From the NCBI RefSeq assembly GCF_009862785.1, contig NZ_WWHU01000001.1, positions 2,232,001 to 2,296,000 on the forward strand: a stretch of DNA of 64,000 nt. The letters run 5' to 3'. A program made the translations under genes and the position numbers. Position 1 is the stretch's first letter, and every line of letters starts with the position of its first letter. Of this stretch, positions 27,975-37,124 are shown piece by piece. The notes under the pieces are model-generated. The model saw only the letters and a program-made list of their open reading frames with translations. It searched no databases and was not told where the DNA came from. This stretch comes from Gordonia sp. SID5947. Its GTDB lineage: Bacteria > Actinomycetota > Actinomycetes > Mycobacteriales > Mycobacteriaceae.

Positions 27975-29303
27975 TCACACCGTGGCCCGCCGCAGCCACC
28001 GACGCCGATCCGACCACGCCAGGTAGAGGTTCTTCTTGGGGACGGCGCTGTAGACCACAGTTCCGAGCATGATCACGACCGACCCGTAGTTGGTCGCCGT
28101 CCCCGGCTTCCCACGCGTACCCGGGATCACCGCACCCGACGACGCGAAACTCGCCGACCGGCCCGGCCGACTGTCCACCCGCTCACCGACGACGGAGAAC
28201 ACCTGTCCGGTGTCGGCGTCCGCGCAGACCGGGAAGGTCATCCGGCTGCCCGCCGTCACCTCGGCGACGACACGCTCGCCATCACGGTTGTAGATCACCG
28301 CGATCGCCTCGTCACCGGTGTTGCGGATCGTCATCCGATCCGCCCCCGCCCGGTACTGGTAGGTCACACCACTCGCCTCGGGGTCGAGATGGATCTGCTG
28401 CGGATAGCCGCAATCCCAGTCGGCGCTCCACGGGGTCAGGTAGTGGTAGTCGAGGTGATCACGCCGCGACGGAATCGGCAGGACGCTCGGCATCAGCTCG
28501 CCGCCGCGGAGCCACATGACGCCCAACAACGTGGGGCTGCAATCGGTTCGCGGCGCCTGCACGTAGCAGACGACGTCCCCCGGCGGAACCGGGACCGATT
28601 CACCTGGGCGTGCGATCACCAGGTCGAGCGGACCATCGATACCGACGGTCAGTACCGCCACCTGGCTGTCGCCGCGATTGTGGATCGCCACCTCGCCGTC
28701 GATGCGCGTGTGGTGGACGCCGTGGGCGAACGGATCGGCGAACACGAACTGCGGGGCGGTCGGCGCGCCGAAATCGATGTCGCCCGGCTTCCAGTAGACA
28801 TCCTCCGGATCGGCTGCGGACCAGTCGACCTCGTCCGGGACGGGACCGTCGAGGGTGAACAGCGGTTCGGTGCTCTCGGGATCACGCCCACAGACGATCT
28901 GTCCGACTAGGACCGGCCGCCCCCCGGCCCGGGCCGCCTGCAAGATGTGCGACTCGGCGACGGGAAGGTCGACCGATGACCCGACCGGCAGATGTGTGAA
29001 CACAGTTCCGTCGGTGCTCGGCAGTTCGGGCGTGGACAGCACACCGAGCTCGTGGGCGCCACGGTTGTGGAGGACCAGTTGGTCGGACCCCGACGTGTGC
29101 GAATAGGTGAGACCCGAGACATGGCCGGTGGTCCAGGTGGCCGCGCCGTCGTTGGTCCAGTCCGGATCGTCGGGGGTCAGGAAGCGCGCGCGGACCTCGC
29201 CGTCCACGTGGTCGGCGACGATCTCGTGCGGAAGCGGCACGGGCATCCGGGGCACGCTCGACGCGTCGTGTTCGGCTGCCACCTGGGCAAATGTCGCGGT
29301 CAT
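27975..29303 (-). CDS. Unrecognised protein with three internal beta-repeats
   Basis: A 442-residue protein I cannot assign. Three related segments are visible: GLTYSHTSGSDQLVLHNRG, HHTRIDGEVAIHNRGDSQVA and GVTYQYRAGADRMTIRNTGD. Each is followed by a strand and a V(G/R/A)xG-S-x-x-(V/P)PV turn, suggesting a triplicated cupin-like or jelly-roll domain of roughly 120-130 residues. No signal peptide or strong membrane span is present; the C-terminus is hydrophobic then Arg-rich. Start at 29303 has GAGGGAG upstream. A palindrome 130 bp upstream resembles sequence in the cydA promoter region. Monocistronic, convergent with the nitrobindin-like gene. Confidence 0.75.
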   Translation of the reverse strand: MTATFAQVAAEHDASSVPRMPVPLPHEIVADHVDGEVRARFLTPDDPDWTNDGAATWTTGHVSGLTYSHTSGSDQLVLHNRGAHELGVLSTPELPSTDGTVFTHLPVGSSVDLPVAESHILQAARAGGRPVLVGQIVCGRDPESTEPLFTLDGPVPDEVDWSAADPEDVYWKPGDIDFGAPTAPQFVFADPFAHGVHHTRIDGEVAIHNRGDSQVAVLTVGIDGPLDLVIARPGESVPVPPGDVVCYVQAPRTDCSPTLLGVMWLRGGELMPSVLPIPSRRDHLDYHYLTPWSADWDCGYPQQIHLDPEASGVTYQYRAGADRMTIRNTGDEAIAVIYNRDGERVVAEVTAGSRMTFPVCADADTGQVFSVVGERVDSRPGRSASFASSGAVIPGTRGKPGTATNYGSVVIMLGTVVYSAVPKKNLYLAWSDRRRWLRRATV

Positions 29304-29435
29304 GTCGGTCTCCCTCGCCGAAAGAGTTTCGGTCGCCTGCAGTTCGTGTCGCGACCCGGTTCGGATGGGTCGGGCCTGATCGGTGTCGATCACGGTCTGA
29401 TGTCGAGTTCACGCCAGAGTGGCTGCATGAGCACG

Positions 29436-29449
29436 AGTAGTCGACTACT
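29436..29449. promoter_or_regulatory. Perfect 14-bp palindrome, candidate operator
   Basis: AGTAGTCGACTACT, about 130 bp upstream of the triple-repeat gene. Half-sites AGTAGTCG and CGACTACTT also occur upstream of cydA (36033-36040 and 36069-36077), suggesting a shared regulator. Confidence 0.5.
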
Positions 29450-29537
29450 TGAATTACCGATCGAGTTCACGGTGACGCGCGTTACACAGGTCGGGACCGC
29501 CTGGAGTCATCCGAGCGCAAAGGGCCCGGGACGGAAA

Positions 29538-29600
29538 CGACCCCCGTACCGCCCGTCAGCGGGGCCGAACCGATCGGACTCGATCGGGGTACGGGGGTCG
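29538..29600. terminator. 13-bp inverted repeat downstream of cydC
   Basis: CGACCCCCGTACC (29538-29550) and its perfect complement (29588-29600) around a 37-base loop. Placed after the cydABDC operon; likely a terminator or RNA end-protecting stem for it, though the loop is long and no T-run follows. Confidence 0.45.
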
Positions 29601-29788
29601 GGTGACCATCTGGGATTCGCCGGCACGGCGGGTGCGGCCTGTCGGCGCACTCCCGTGGCAGTGAATGCCACGATCCGCGCTAGCGGATGGTCACCTCACG
29701 TGTCCAATAGTCATACAACTTCGAACCACCTCCTTCCTCGTGTACAGCCGAAGATACGCTTGCCCGTGACGCCGCGGCAACGTCTTTT

Positions 29789-31549
29789 TCATCGGGCCGC
29801 GACGGGTTCGACCTCGAGAACCGCACAGCTCGGATTGACCATCGAAAAATCGTGCACCCCAACGTGATGCGTGACGATCACGACGATCTTGGACGGTCCG
29901 AACAGTCCGCCTTCGGTGGCGACGAGCCTGCGCAGGAGCTCTCGCGCGTCGTCGGCGTCGAGATGCTCGGTCGGCTCGTCGAGCAGTACGACCGGCGCCG
30001 GGTGCAACAACGCCCGGGCCAGGAGCAGCCGCCGACGCTGACCGCCGCTGACCGCATCGGCCCCGCCGGTCAGGGCTGTGTCGATACCGTCGGGCAACCC
30101 CGCGATCCACGTCCCGAGGCCCACCGTGTCGAGAGCGGCCGACAGCTCGGCGTCGTCGGCGTCGCCTCGGGCCACCAGGAGGTTCTCCCGGACCGTGGTG
30201 GAGAAGACGTGTCCCTCCTCGGCGACGTAGCAGACCGCCGAGCGCAGATCGACCGGATCACCGTCGGCATCGGTGCAGGCGACGGTGCCCTTGCGGGCGT
30301 CCAGGAGCCCCGCAAGGCTCAGCATCAGCGCCGATTTCCCTGCTCCACTCGGCCCGACCACCACCATCCGTGCACCCGGCGGCAGACGGAAGGACACGCC
30401 ATCGGCCGGACCGAGAACCTTCGTCGACGACCATCCCCACCGCAGCGCCTCGACGTCGATCGTCACCGGATCCCGGTGGATGACGCGATCCCACGGCCCC
30501 TCGTCGGGGCCGGGTTCGGGCAGACCTGCGCCGTCGACCAGTGCCATGACCCGGGCGGCGCTCTGCCGGCTGCGCTCGATCTGGACACCCGCCTCGGTGA
30601 GCGGACCGGTCGATTCGAAGGCCGAGAGCGGCAGCAGGATGAGGACGCCGAGGATCATCGGAGTGAGCCCCTCGCCTGAGGCCACCGACGCCAACGAACC
30701 CGGCACCGACGACGCGAAACCGATGCCGATCAGGCATGCGGCGAGCAACGAGGCCCCCATGGCCAGCGGTGTCGCCGCAGCGGCCGCGGCCTCATGACGC
30801 AATCCTCGATCAGCTGCGGCCAGCGCCTCGGTGTCGGCGGCCCGGGCACCGGCGAGGACGTGCTCGCGGCGCCGCGCGACGGTCAGTTCCGGCGCATGCC
30901 AGAGCGCGGCGAGCGCCGCCTCGGAAGCGCGGGTCGCGGCATCCGAGGAGTCACCGATCGATCGCGCCGAACCGCGCGCGGCAAGCCACGGCGCGACGAC
31001 CCCGCTGACGACCAACGCGACCGCGAGGATCAGCGCCGCCCACCACGACACGAAGGCCATGATGACCACCGCCGCGACGCCGGTGATCGCGCCGACGACG
31101 ATCGGGATCACCCCACGGATCAGAGCGTTGCCGATCTCGTCGATGTCGTCGCCGGTGCGGGCCAGCAGGTCGCCCCGCCGCAGTGTCACCGAATATGCGG
31201 GCGCCCCGGTGGCTAGCCTGCGGTAGACGCGTTCGCGTGCCGTCGCCATCGCCCCCAGGGCGAGGTCGTGTGTCGCCAGGCGTTCGAGGTACCGGAAGAC
31301 GCCCCGCGAGATCCCGAGCGCGCGTACCGCGGTGATCGCCACCGACAGGTAGAGGACCGGGGGCATCTGCCAGGCACGCGTGATCAACCACGCAGACAGG
31401 GCCGCCAGTCCCAACGCGGACAGCGATCCGCCCACACCCAACAGGACCGACCGCACCAGCGGCCGGCCGCGTAACCCGAGAAAGGCGAAGGCCCGCCGCA
31501 AGGGATCGGGCCGCCGGTCGGCGTCGCGTTCATCGGCTTCACTGCGCAC
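29789..31549 (-). CDS. cydC: Cytochrome bd assembly ABC exporter subunit CydC
   Basis: Half-transporter of the CydDC heterodimer needed to assemble cytochrome bd oxidase (thiol or heme export). Membrane domain with about six spans, then an ATPase with GPSGAGKSALM, signature SGGQRRRLLLARAL and Walker B VVLLDEPTEHLD. GTG at 31549 with GGAGGGG upstream overlaps the cydD stop and is preferred; the open frame reaches 31585. About 586 residues. Last gene of cydABDC. Confidence 0.92.
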   Translation of the reverse strand: MRSEADERDADRRPDPLRRAFAFLGLRGRPLVRSVLLGVGGSLSALGLAALSAWLITRAWQMPPVLYLSVAITAVRALGISRGVFRYLERLATHDLALGAMATARERVYRRLATGAPAYSVTLRRGDLLARTGDDIDEIGNALIRGVIPIVVGAITGVAAVVIMAFVSWWAALILAVALVVSGVVAPWLAARGSARSIGDSSDAATRASEAALAALWHAPELTVARRREHVLAGARAADTEALAAADRGLRHEAAAAAATPLAMGASLLAACLIGIGFASSVPGSLASVASGEGLTPMILGVLILLPLSAFESTGPLTEAGVQIERSRQSAARVMALVDGAGLPEPGPDEGPWDRVIHRDPVTIDVEALRWGWSSTKVLGPADGVSFRLPPGARMVVVGPSGAGKSALMLSLAGLLDARKGTVACTDADGDPVDLRSAVCYVAEEGHVFSTTVRENLLVARGDADDAELSAALDTVGLGTWIAGLPDGIDTALTGGADAVSGGQRRRLLLARALLHPAPVVLLDEPTEHLDADDARELLRRLVATEGGLFGPSKIVVIVTHHVGVHDFSMVNPSCAVLEVEPVAAR

Positions 31550-33281
31550 GGTGCCCCTCCCCCAGGTCGACGATGCGGTCGGCATGGGCCCGGGCGATCT
31601 GATGATGGGTCACCACCACCACCGTGTCACCCGCCCTTGCCCGCGCCGCGAGTGCTTCGAGCACTGCCGCCGCGGACCCTTCGTCGAGATGCGCGGTCGG
31701 CTCGTCGAGGAGAATGAGCGGCGACGGCGCGGCCAGTACCCGGGTGAGCGCGAGGCGCTGCCGCTGACCGGCGGACAGCCCGACCCCGCCCGCGCCGAGC
31801 ACGGTCTCCGCACCCCGTGGCAGCTCGTCGATCACATTGTCGAAACCGGTTGCCTCGGCGGCACTCCGGAGCGCCGAGGGGTCGAGCGCGCCGAACAGTT
31901 CGAGGTTCTCCGTCACCGTCCCTGGGACGATCACCGGCAGCTGTGGCAGCCAGGCGATCTGCTCATGCAGTGCGGCCGGATCGAGTTCGGCGACCGAGAT
32001 CGCACCGATCAGCACAGATCCCTCATCGGGTTCGATCAGACCCATGACGGCAAGCAGCGTTGTCGACTTGCCAACCCCGTTGGGTCCGGTCAGCATGGTC
32101 AGCGCGCCGGGGTCGATGCGTGCCGCGAGTCGATAGGGCGCCCACCCGTCGCGACCGTGGACACCGACATCGAGCAGTGTGATCTGTTGCCCGGCAACCG
32201 AACAGGTGCGATGGCCGGCACGCGGCAAGGCCGGGGCGCCTGCCGACTCGATCAGCTCGACGACCTCGTCTGCCGCCGCCACACCGTCGGCCGAGTCGTG
32301 GAACTGGGCACCGATCTGCCGGAGCGGGTGGTAGGCCTCCGGCGCGAGGATCAGCGCGAGAACCCCTGCGTACAAACTCATCTCGCCATAGACGAGACGT
32401 ATGCCGATACCGACCGCCACCAGTGCCACACACAACGTCGCGAGCAGTTCGAGGACGGCACCGGACAGGAAGGCCACCCGCAGCGCCGACATCGTGGTGC
32501 GCCGGTGGGTACGTCCGAGCCGGGCGACTCGTTCGGCGGGGCCGCGCGACCGGTTCAGTGCCCGCAGCGTCGGTAGACCGGCGATCAGATCGAGCAACTG
32601 CGCGTTCAGACGGCTCATCGCCTGCAGTTTTCGATCGGTCCGGTCACGGGTCGTCAATCCGATCAGCACCATGAAGAGCGGTATCAACGGCAACGTGATC
32701 AGAATGGCCAGTGCCGACGGCCAATCGGTGACCGCGATCACGAGCACCACCGTCGGGGTGACGGTGAGGGTGACGATCAGCGCGGGAAGATAACCCGACA
32801 GATAGGGCGCGAGACTGTCGAGCCCGCGCAGCACGATGGTGCTCGCACGTTCTCGGGTCGCAAGGAGATCGCGGGGTGGCGTCGTCGCGGGGTCGGTGAG
32901 GACGTCGAGGGCACGAGCCCGCAACTGGGCGATCACCCGGGCGGACGCCCGTTGTGCATAACGGTCGTGCAGGTAGGTCGTCGCCACTCGTCCGGCCACC
33001 GCAGCCGCAAGCACGTACAGGTGAACCTGTTGGGCTGCAACCGATCGCCGACCCGGGTCGACGATGAGCTCGGACACGATCGAGGCCGCCATCGCCGCCG
33101 TGACGATGATCGCCACCACGGTGGCGAACGAGAAGGCCGCCGTGGCCACCACGTAACCGCGAGCGGCAGGCGAATGACGGAGCAGCCGGGGGTCGACCGG
33201 GCCCGTGCGCCGCGGCCGCGGGAGGCTGTCCGCGTCGGCCGGTTCGCCGGTGCTCGCAGCTGTGCTCGTCGGCCCCGTCAT
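31539..33281 (-). CDS. cydD: Cytochrome bd assembly ABC exporter subunit CydD
   Basis: A 580-residue half-transporter partnered with CydC. Membrane region about residues 40-320; ATPase with Walker A TGPNGVGKST, signature LSAGQRQRLALTRVL and Walker B LILLDEPTAHLD. The signature has Ala where Gly is usual (LSAGQ), a known CydD variant. Start codon overlaps the cydB stop (ATGA), indicating coupling. Confidence 0.93.
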   Translation of the reverse strand: MTGPTSTAASTGEPADADSLPRPRRTGPVDPRLLRHSPAARGYVVATAAFSFATVVAIIVTAAMAASIVSELIVDPGRRSVAAQQVHLYVLAAAVAGRVATTYLHDRYAQRASARVIAQLRARALDVLTDPATTPPRDLLATRERASTIVLRGLDSLAPYLSGYLPALIVTLTVTPTVVLVIAVTDWPSALAILITLPLIPLFMVLIGLTTRDRTDRKLQAMSRLNAQLLDLIAGLPTLRALNRSRGPAERVARLGRTHRRTTMSALRVAFLSGAVLELLATLCVALVAVGIGIRLVYGEMSLYAGVLALILAPEAYHPLRQIGAQFHDSADGVAAADEVVELIESAGAPALPRAGHRTCSVAGQQITLLDVGVHGRDGWAPYRLAARIDPGALTMLTGPNGVGKSTTLLAVMGLIEPDEGSVLIGAISVAELDPAALHEQIAWLPQLPVIVPGTVTENLELFGALDPSALRSAAEATGFDNVIDELPRGAETVLGAGGVGLSAGQRQRLALTRVLAAPSPLILLDEPTAHLDEGSAAAVLEALAARARAGDTVVVVTHHQIARAHADRIVDLGEGHRAQ

Positions 33282-34360
33282 TCAGTCGGTACGCGCAGCG
33301 ACGACAGACCACTCGGTGCCGGGATCTGCTCGACGGAGATCCGCTTACGGAAGACCCAGTAGCTCCACGCCTGGTAGCAGATCACCACCGGTGTGATGAC
33401 GACTGCCGCCCAGGTCATGATCGTCAACGTGTAGTGGCTCGACGACGTGTTGTCGATGGTCAGGTTGTAGGCCGGATCTGTCGTCGACGGCATCACGTTC
33501 GGGTAGAGCACGGAGAACAAGGTGCCCACGGTCCCCGCGATGGCCACGCAGGTCGCGAAGAACGCGATGCCCTCACGGTGCACCTGGGTGGCAAGCACCA
33601 TGACCACCGCGGCCACCGCAGCTATCACCACCGGAATCCAGGTCCAGCCTTCGCCGTACGCGAATTGGGTCCACAGCAGGAAGACAGCCGCGACCACCAG
33701 CGTCGGGATGGCCAGGCGTGAGGCGTATTTCATCGAATCCTCCCGCAGCACCCCACTCGTCTTCAGCGCCAGGAAAACGGCACCGTGCGTGAGAAAGGCC
33801 AGCAGCGTCGTCAGACCGCCGAGCAACGCATACGGGTTGAGCAGATTGAAAAAGCCCGCCGTGTATTGCGCATCGGCATCGATCGGAAGGCCGCGGACGA
33901 CGTTGGCGAACGCGACGCCCCACAGAATGGCCGGTATCCAGGAACCGAGTCCGATGCCGACATCCGCCCACGCTCGCCACTTCGGATCGTTGATCTTGCC
34001 CCGCCATTCGATCGCGCACACGCGGGTGATGAGCCCGACCAGGATGAGGAACAGCGGCAGGTAGAAGGCCGAGAACATCGTTGCGTACCAGCCTCCGAAC
34101 GCCGCGAAGATGGCGGCGCCGCCGGTGATCACCCACACCTCGTTGCCGTCCCACACCGGACCGATGGTGTTGAGGATCGCCCGGCGTCGCTTGTCCGGAT
34201 CGGCGAGATCCCCCGACGGATCGACCTTCTCGTCACCGCCGGTGTGGCTGCGCCCCAGGAAGGGCATCAACATGCCGACCCCGAAGTCGAAACCCTCGAG
34301 CACGAAGTAGCCGACGAACAGCAACGCGATGATCAGAAACCAGAACTCCTGTAGACCCAT
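33278..34360 (-). CDS. cydB: Cytochrome bd ubiquinol/menaquinol oxidase subunit II
   Basis: A 360-residue membrane subunit of the bd-type terminal oxidase, with about eight to nine spans. Typical start MGLQEFWFLIIALLFVGYFVLEGFDFGVG and the segment TIGPVWDGNEVWVITGG. Works with CydA as the high-affinity quinol:O2 oxidoreductase used at low oxygen. Confidence 0.95.
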   Translation of the reverse strand: MGLQEFWFLIIALLFVGYFVLEGFDFGVGMLMPFLGRSHTGGDEKVDPSGDLADPDKRRRAILNTIGPVWDGNEVWVITGGAAIFAAFGGWYATMFSAFYLPLFLILVGLITRVCAIEWRGKINDPKWRAWADVGIGLGSWIPAILWGVAFANVVRGLPIDADAQYTAGFFNLLNPYALLGGLTTLLAFLTHGAVFLALKTSGVLREDSMKYASRLAIPTLVVAAVFLLWTQFAYGEGWTWIPVVIAAVAAVVMVLATQVHREGIAFFATCVAIAGTVGTLFSVLYPNVMPSTTDPAYNLTIDNTSSSHYTLTIMTWAAVVITPVVICYQAWSYWVFRKRISVEQIPAPSGLSSLRVPTE

Positions 34361-34371
34361 CGGACGTCTCC

Positions 34372-35934
34372 TCAGTACGCGAACGAGAGTTGTTTGGGCT
34401 CATCCGAATCATCTGGCGACGGCTCGTCCGGCGGGATGGCGTCGTAGGTCGCCGGACCCTCGATGATGTAGCGCCGCTGCAGCATGAACCACACGACGCC
34501 GAGCGCACCATAGAGCACGGTGAAGCCGATCAGTGTCACCCAGACCGTCGCGGCCACATGGTTGGACACACCATCCTGGACGAGCATGTGAATTCGCAAC
34601 GGGTCGAGATCTTCGGCCCAGTTCGGCGCGACCACCCACGGTTGACGACCCATCTCGGTGAAGATCCAGCCAGAAGCGTTCGCCAGAAACGGTGTCGGGA
34701 TCATCCACAGGGCAAACAACCCGAACTTCCTCGACTCGACGACCCGCTTGCTGCGCGTCAGCCACAGCCCGCCCAATGCGAGCAGTGCCGAACCGAGTGC
34801 CCAGGTGATCATCGCGCGGAAACCCCAGTAGGTGACGAACAGATTGGGCGCGAAATTCTGTCCTGGCATGTTCAGGGCGGCCTCGTACTGCGCCTGCAGT
34901 TGGTTCACACCCTGCACTGTGCTGTGGATGTCCCGGTTGGCCAAGAACGACAACATGTTCGGGATCTCGATGACCGGGTGGACGTTGTCGCAGTTGTTCT
35001 GCCTGCCCACACTGAGGACCGAGAACGCCGCGCCGGTCTCGGTGTTGCACAAAGATTCCGCCGACGCCATCTTCATCGGCTGCTGCTCGAACATGATCTC
35101 GGCCTGGATGTCGCCGGTGATGAACAGGGCGACGCCCGAGACCATCGTCACCCACAGCGCGAACCGCGTCACCGGGCGCCACAGCCTGCGCGCGTCATGC
35201 TCGAGATCCTCGGGCGTCGCGTCGATCTGGCTGGGCGAGGTCGTCTTCGGCATCTCCGACGTGTCACCGGTCTCGATCGCCGCACGGAGCTTCTTCGCAC
35301 GCCACATGTCCCGGGCCATCCACCAACATCCGATGGCCGCGACGAACGTGCCGGCGGTGAGGAGCGCACCCGCGATCACATGTGGGAACGCCGCCAGCGT
35401 TGTGTTGTTGGTGAGGACAGCCCAGAAATCGTTCATCTTCGGACGATCGCGCTCGGTGTCCCATTCCACCCCGACCGGATGCTGCATCCACGAGTTCGCA
35501 GCGATGATGAAGTACGCGGACGCATTGACACCGATCGCGGCGAGCCAAATGCACGCCAGGTGGGCCCTGCGCGGCAGTCGACCCCAGCCGAAGATCCACA
35601 GACCGATGAACGTGGATTCGAGGAAGAAGGCGACCAGCCCCTCGAAGGCCAGGGGCGCACCGAACACGTCCGCGACGTAGCGGCTGTACTCGCTCCAGTT
35701 CATGCCGAACTGGAATTCCTGCACGATGCCGGTGGCGACGCCGAGGGCGAAATTGATCAGGAACAGTTTCCCGAAGAACTTGGTCGCACGCAGCCATTGC
35801 TCGTTGCCGGTGACGTGCCAGACCGTCTGCATGACGGCGATCATCGGCGCCAGGCCGATGGTCAACGGGACCAGGATGAAGTGGTAGACGGTGGTGATCC
35901 CGAACTGCCATCGCGAGACATCAAGAGCGTCCAT
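34372..35934 (-). CDS. cydA: Cytochrome bd oxidase subunit I
   Basis: A 520-residue heme-bearing subunit: quinol oxidation and O2 reduction. Heme-ligand candidates are the His in TTVYHFILVPL, the His in TLAAFPHVIAGALL and the Met in VTGDIQAEIMFEQQPMKMA. The GRQPW motif is present as TEMGRQPWVVAPN. The Q-loop is short, as in actinobacteria and Firmicutes, which use menaquinol. Start at 35934 (MDALDVSRWQFGITT) excludes 21 poorly conserved upstream residues. First gene of cydABDC. Confidence 0.95.
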   Translation of the reverse strand: MDALDVSRWQFGITTVYHFILVPLTIGLAPMIAVMQTVWHVTGNEQWLRATKFFGKLFLINFALGVATGIVQEFQFGMNWSEYSRYVADVFGAPLAFEGLVAFFLESTFIGLWIFGWGRLPRRAHLACIWLAAIGVNASAYFIIAANSWMQHPVGVEWDTERDRPKMNDFWAVLTNNTTLAAFPHVIAGALLTAGTFVAAIGCWWMARDMWRAKKLRAAIETGDTSEMPKTTSPSQIDATPEDLEHDARRLWRPVTRFALWVTMVSGVALFITGDIQAEIMFEQQPMKMASAESLCNTETGAAFSVLSVGRQNNCDNVHPVIEIPNMLSFLANRDIHSTVQGVNQLQAQYEAALNMPGQNFAPNLFVTYWGFRAMITWALGSALLALGGLWLTRSKRVVESRKFGLFALWMIPTPFLANASGWIFTEMGRQPWVVAPNWAEDLDPLRIHMLVQDGVSNHVAATVWVTLIGFTVLYGALGVVWFMLQRRYIIEGPATYDAIPPDEPSPDDSDEPKQLSFAY

Positions 35935-36018
35935 GTCGCCTCTATCAGAGTCGGTGCATCGGGCTGCGATGCACGTGCCGGGCCGCCTGCGCGGCATCCT
36001 GATTGCCGAGCCACTGAT

Positions 36019-36037
36019 CTACTACTAGACGTAGTAG
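36019..36037. promoter_or_regulatory. Inverted repeat in the cydA upstream region
   Basis: CTACTAC-TAGAC-GTAGTAG, perfect 7-bp arms, about 85 bp before the cydA start. The sequence continues into TCG, giving an AGTAGTCG half-site like that at 29436; a CGACTACTT half-site follows at 36069. Candidate operator for cyd regulation. Confidence 0.5.
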
Positions 36038-36080
36038 TCGTACCGGACCCACGCTACGCTGCGCGGATCGACTACTTCAA

Positions 36081-36099
36081 GCGATCAAGCCTTGATCGC
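36081..36099. promoter_or_regulatory. Perfect 19-bp palindrome between pabC-like gene and cydA
   Basis: GCGATCAAGCCTTGATCGC: 9-bp arms around one C. It may be an operator of the cyd promoter or the end of the upstream lyase transcript; no T-run follows. Confidence 0.45.
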
Positions 36100-36183
36100 T
36101 CCTGGATGCAATTGTGGTCTGGATCCCGTTCACCCGCAGGCCGGCGACGGATCACCGACCACGGACGGACGCCGCTCCCATTG

Positions 36184-37050
36184 TCAGTCAACGCAAATCG
36201 CGCGGTCCACCAAATCAACGAATTCGTCATCTGCCGTCGACGTCGGCAGCACATGGCGATTGAGCGAATGCACCCGCGCGGCCAACGTGACGCTGCTGAC
36301 CAGCCAGACCGAATCGGCCCCCAGGAGATCTGCTCGCCGCAGGGTCTTCGTCGCGGTGGCCCAGCCCTCCTGTTCGGCGAGGTCGAAGACCGCCCGCTGG
36401 GTGGTCCCGGGCAGTATTCCGGTCTCCGGCGGCGGGGTGGCCAGGGACTTCCCGGTCACCGTGATGACCGTCGAGCGCGGTCCCTCCAGCACCGCACCTT
36501 CACTGCTGAGGTAGATGACGTCGTCGAAACCCTGATGCTCGGCGTGACGCAGTGCGGCCATGTTCGTCGCGTAGCTGAGGGACTTCGCACCGAGGAGTTG
36601 CCAGGGCGCCTGCCCGGCGAGGTCGGTCGAGTAACCGCGATCCAGCATCATCACCGACAACCCTTCCGAACGGGCCCTTCGCGCGCGTTCGGCCACCGCG
36701 CCGGCGACCAGATATGCCGTCGGCCCCGCTTCTGGCGCGCTCTCCCGCCCACGTGAGTACACCAGCCGCAGCCACGCCTCCCCGTCCCCACCGACGGCCG
36801 ACCATTCCTTCTCGGCCACCTCGATCGCCATCTGCCACGCGTCCCGGTCTGGCTCGGGCAGATCCATCATCGCTGCGCTCCGGGCGAGCCGATCGAGGTG
36901 TGCATCGACCCGCCGCGTGCTGCCTGAGCGGATGAGGAGTGTCTCGAACACCCCGTCGCCGCGAACCGCCGCCAGATCGTCGGCGTGGAGGAACGGGACA
37001 TCCGGATCGTGCACCGTGCCGTCGAGGGTGACCAGAATCTGCTGCGCCAT
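36184..37050 (-). CDS. pabC: Aminodeoxychorismate lyase (class IV aminotransferase fold)
   Basis: A 288-residue fold-type IV PLP enzyme. The PLP lysine is in LLGAKSLSYATNMAALRHA, and the C-terminal phosphate site is TVTGKSLATPPPETGILPGTTQ. The likely reaction is conversion of 4-amino-4-deoxychorismate to p-aminobenzoate for folate, as annotated for Rv0812 at the same position next to ygfZ. Branched-chain or D-amino acid aminotransferase activity is an alternative within this fold. Start at 37050; the frame is open 44 codons further. Confidence 0.85.
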   Translation of the reverse strand: MAQQILVTLDGTVHDPDVPFLHADDLAAVRGDGVFETLLIRSGSTRRVDAHLDRLARSAAMMDLPEPDRDAWQMAIEVAEKEWSAVGGDGEAWLRLVYSRGRESAPEAGPTAYLVAGAVAERARRARSEGLSVMMLDRGYSTDLAGQAPWQLLGAKSLSYATNMAALRHAEHQGFDDVIYLSSEGAVLEGPRSTVITVTGKSLATPPPETGILPGTTQRAVFDLAEQEGWATATKTLRRADLLGADSVWLVSSVTLAARVHSLNRHVLPTSTADDEFVDLVDRAICVD

Positions 37051-37124
37051 GGTCTCGAGGCTAGGTGAGGTCGGTCCGCCACGACCGGCAGTCGCCGGTT
37101 CGTGTCGCCCCGTAGACTCGTCGT

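Larger units (their letters stand above)
29304..29788. other. Intergenic region between triple-repeat gene and cydC
   Basis: A 485-bp non-coding stretch. It holds the promoter of the 27975-29303 gene, the AGTAGTCGACTACT palindrome and a large inverted repeat at 29538-29600 likely to end the cyd transcript. I see no supported gene. Confidence 0.6.

Noticed and set aside
36081..36099. KstR2 operator
   Set aside because: The CAAG/CTTG halves resemble KstR2 sites but the spacer is one base rather than two and no KstR2-type gene is near.
34390..36756. 788-codon frame on the plus strand across cydA and pabC
   Set aside because: Runs antisense through two well-supported genes and reads as low-complexity Arg/His/Pro-rich sequence.
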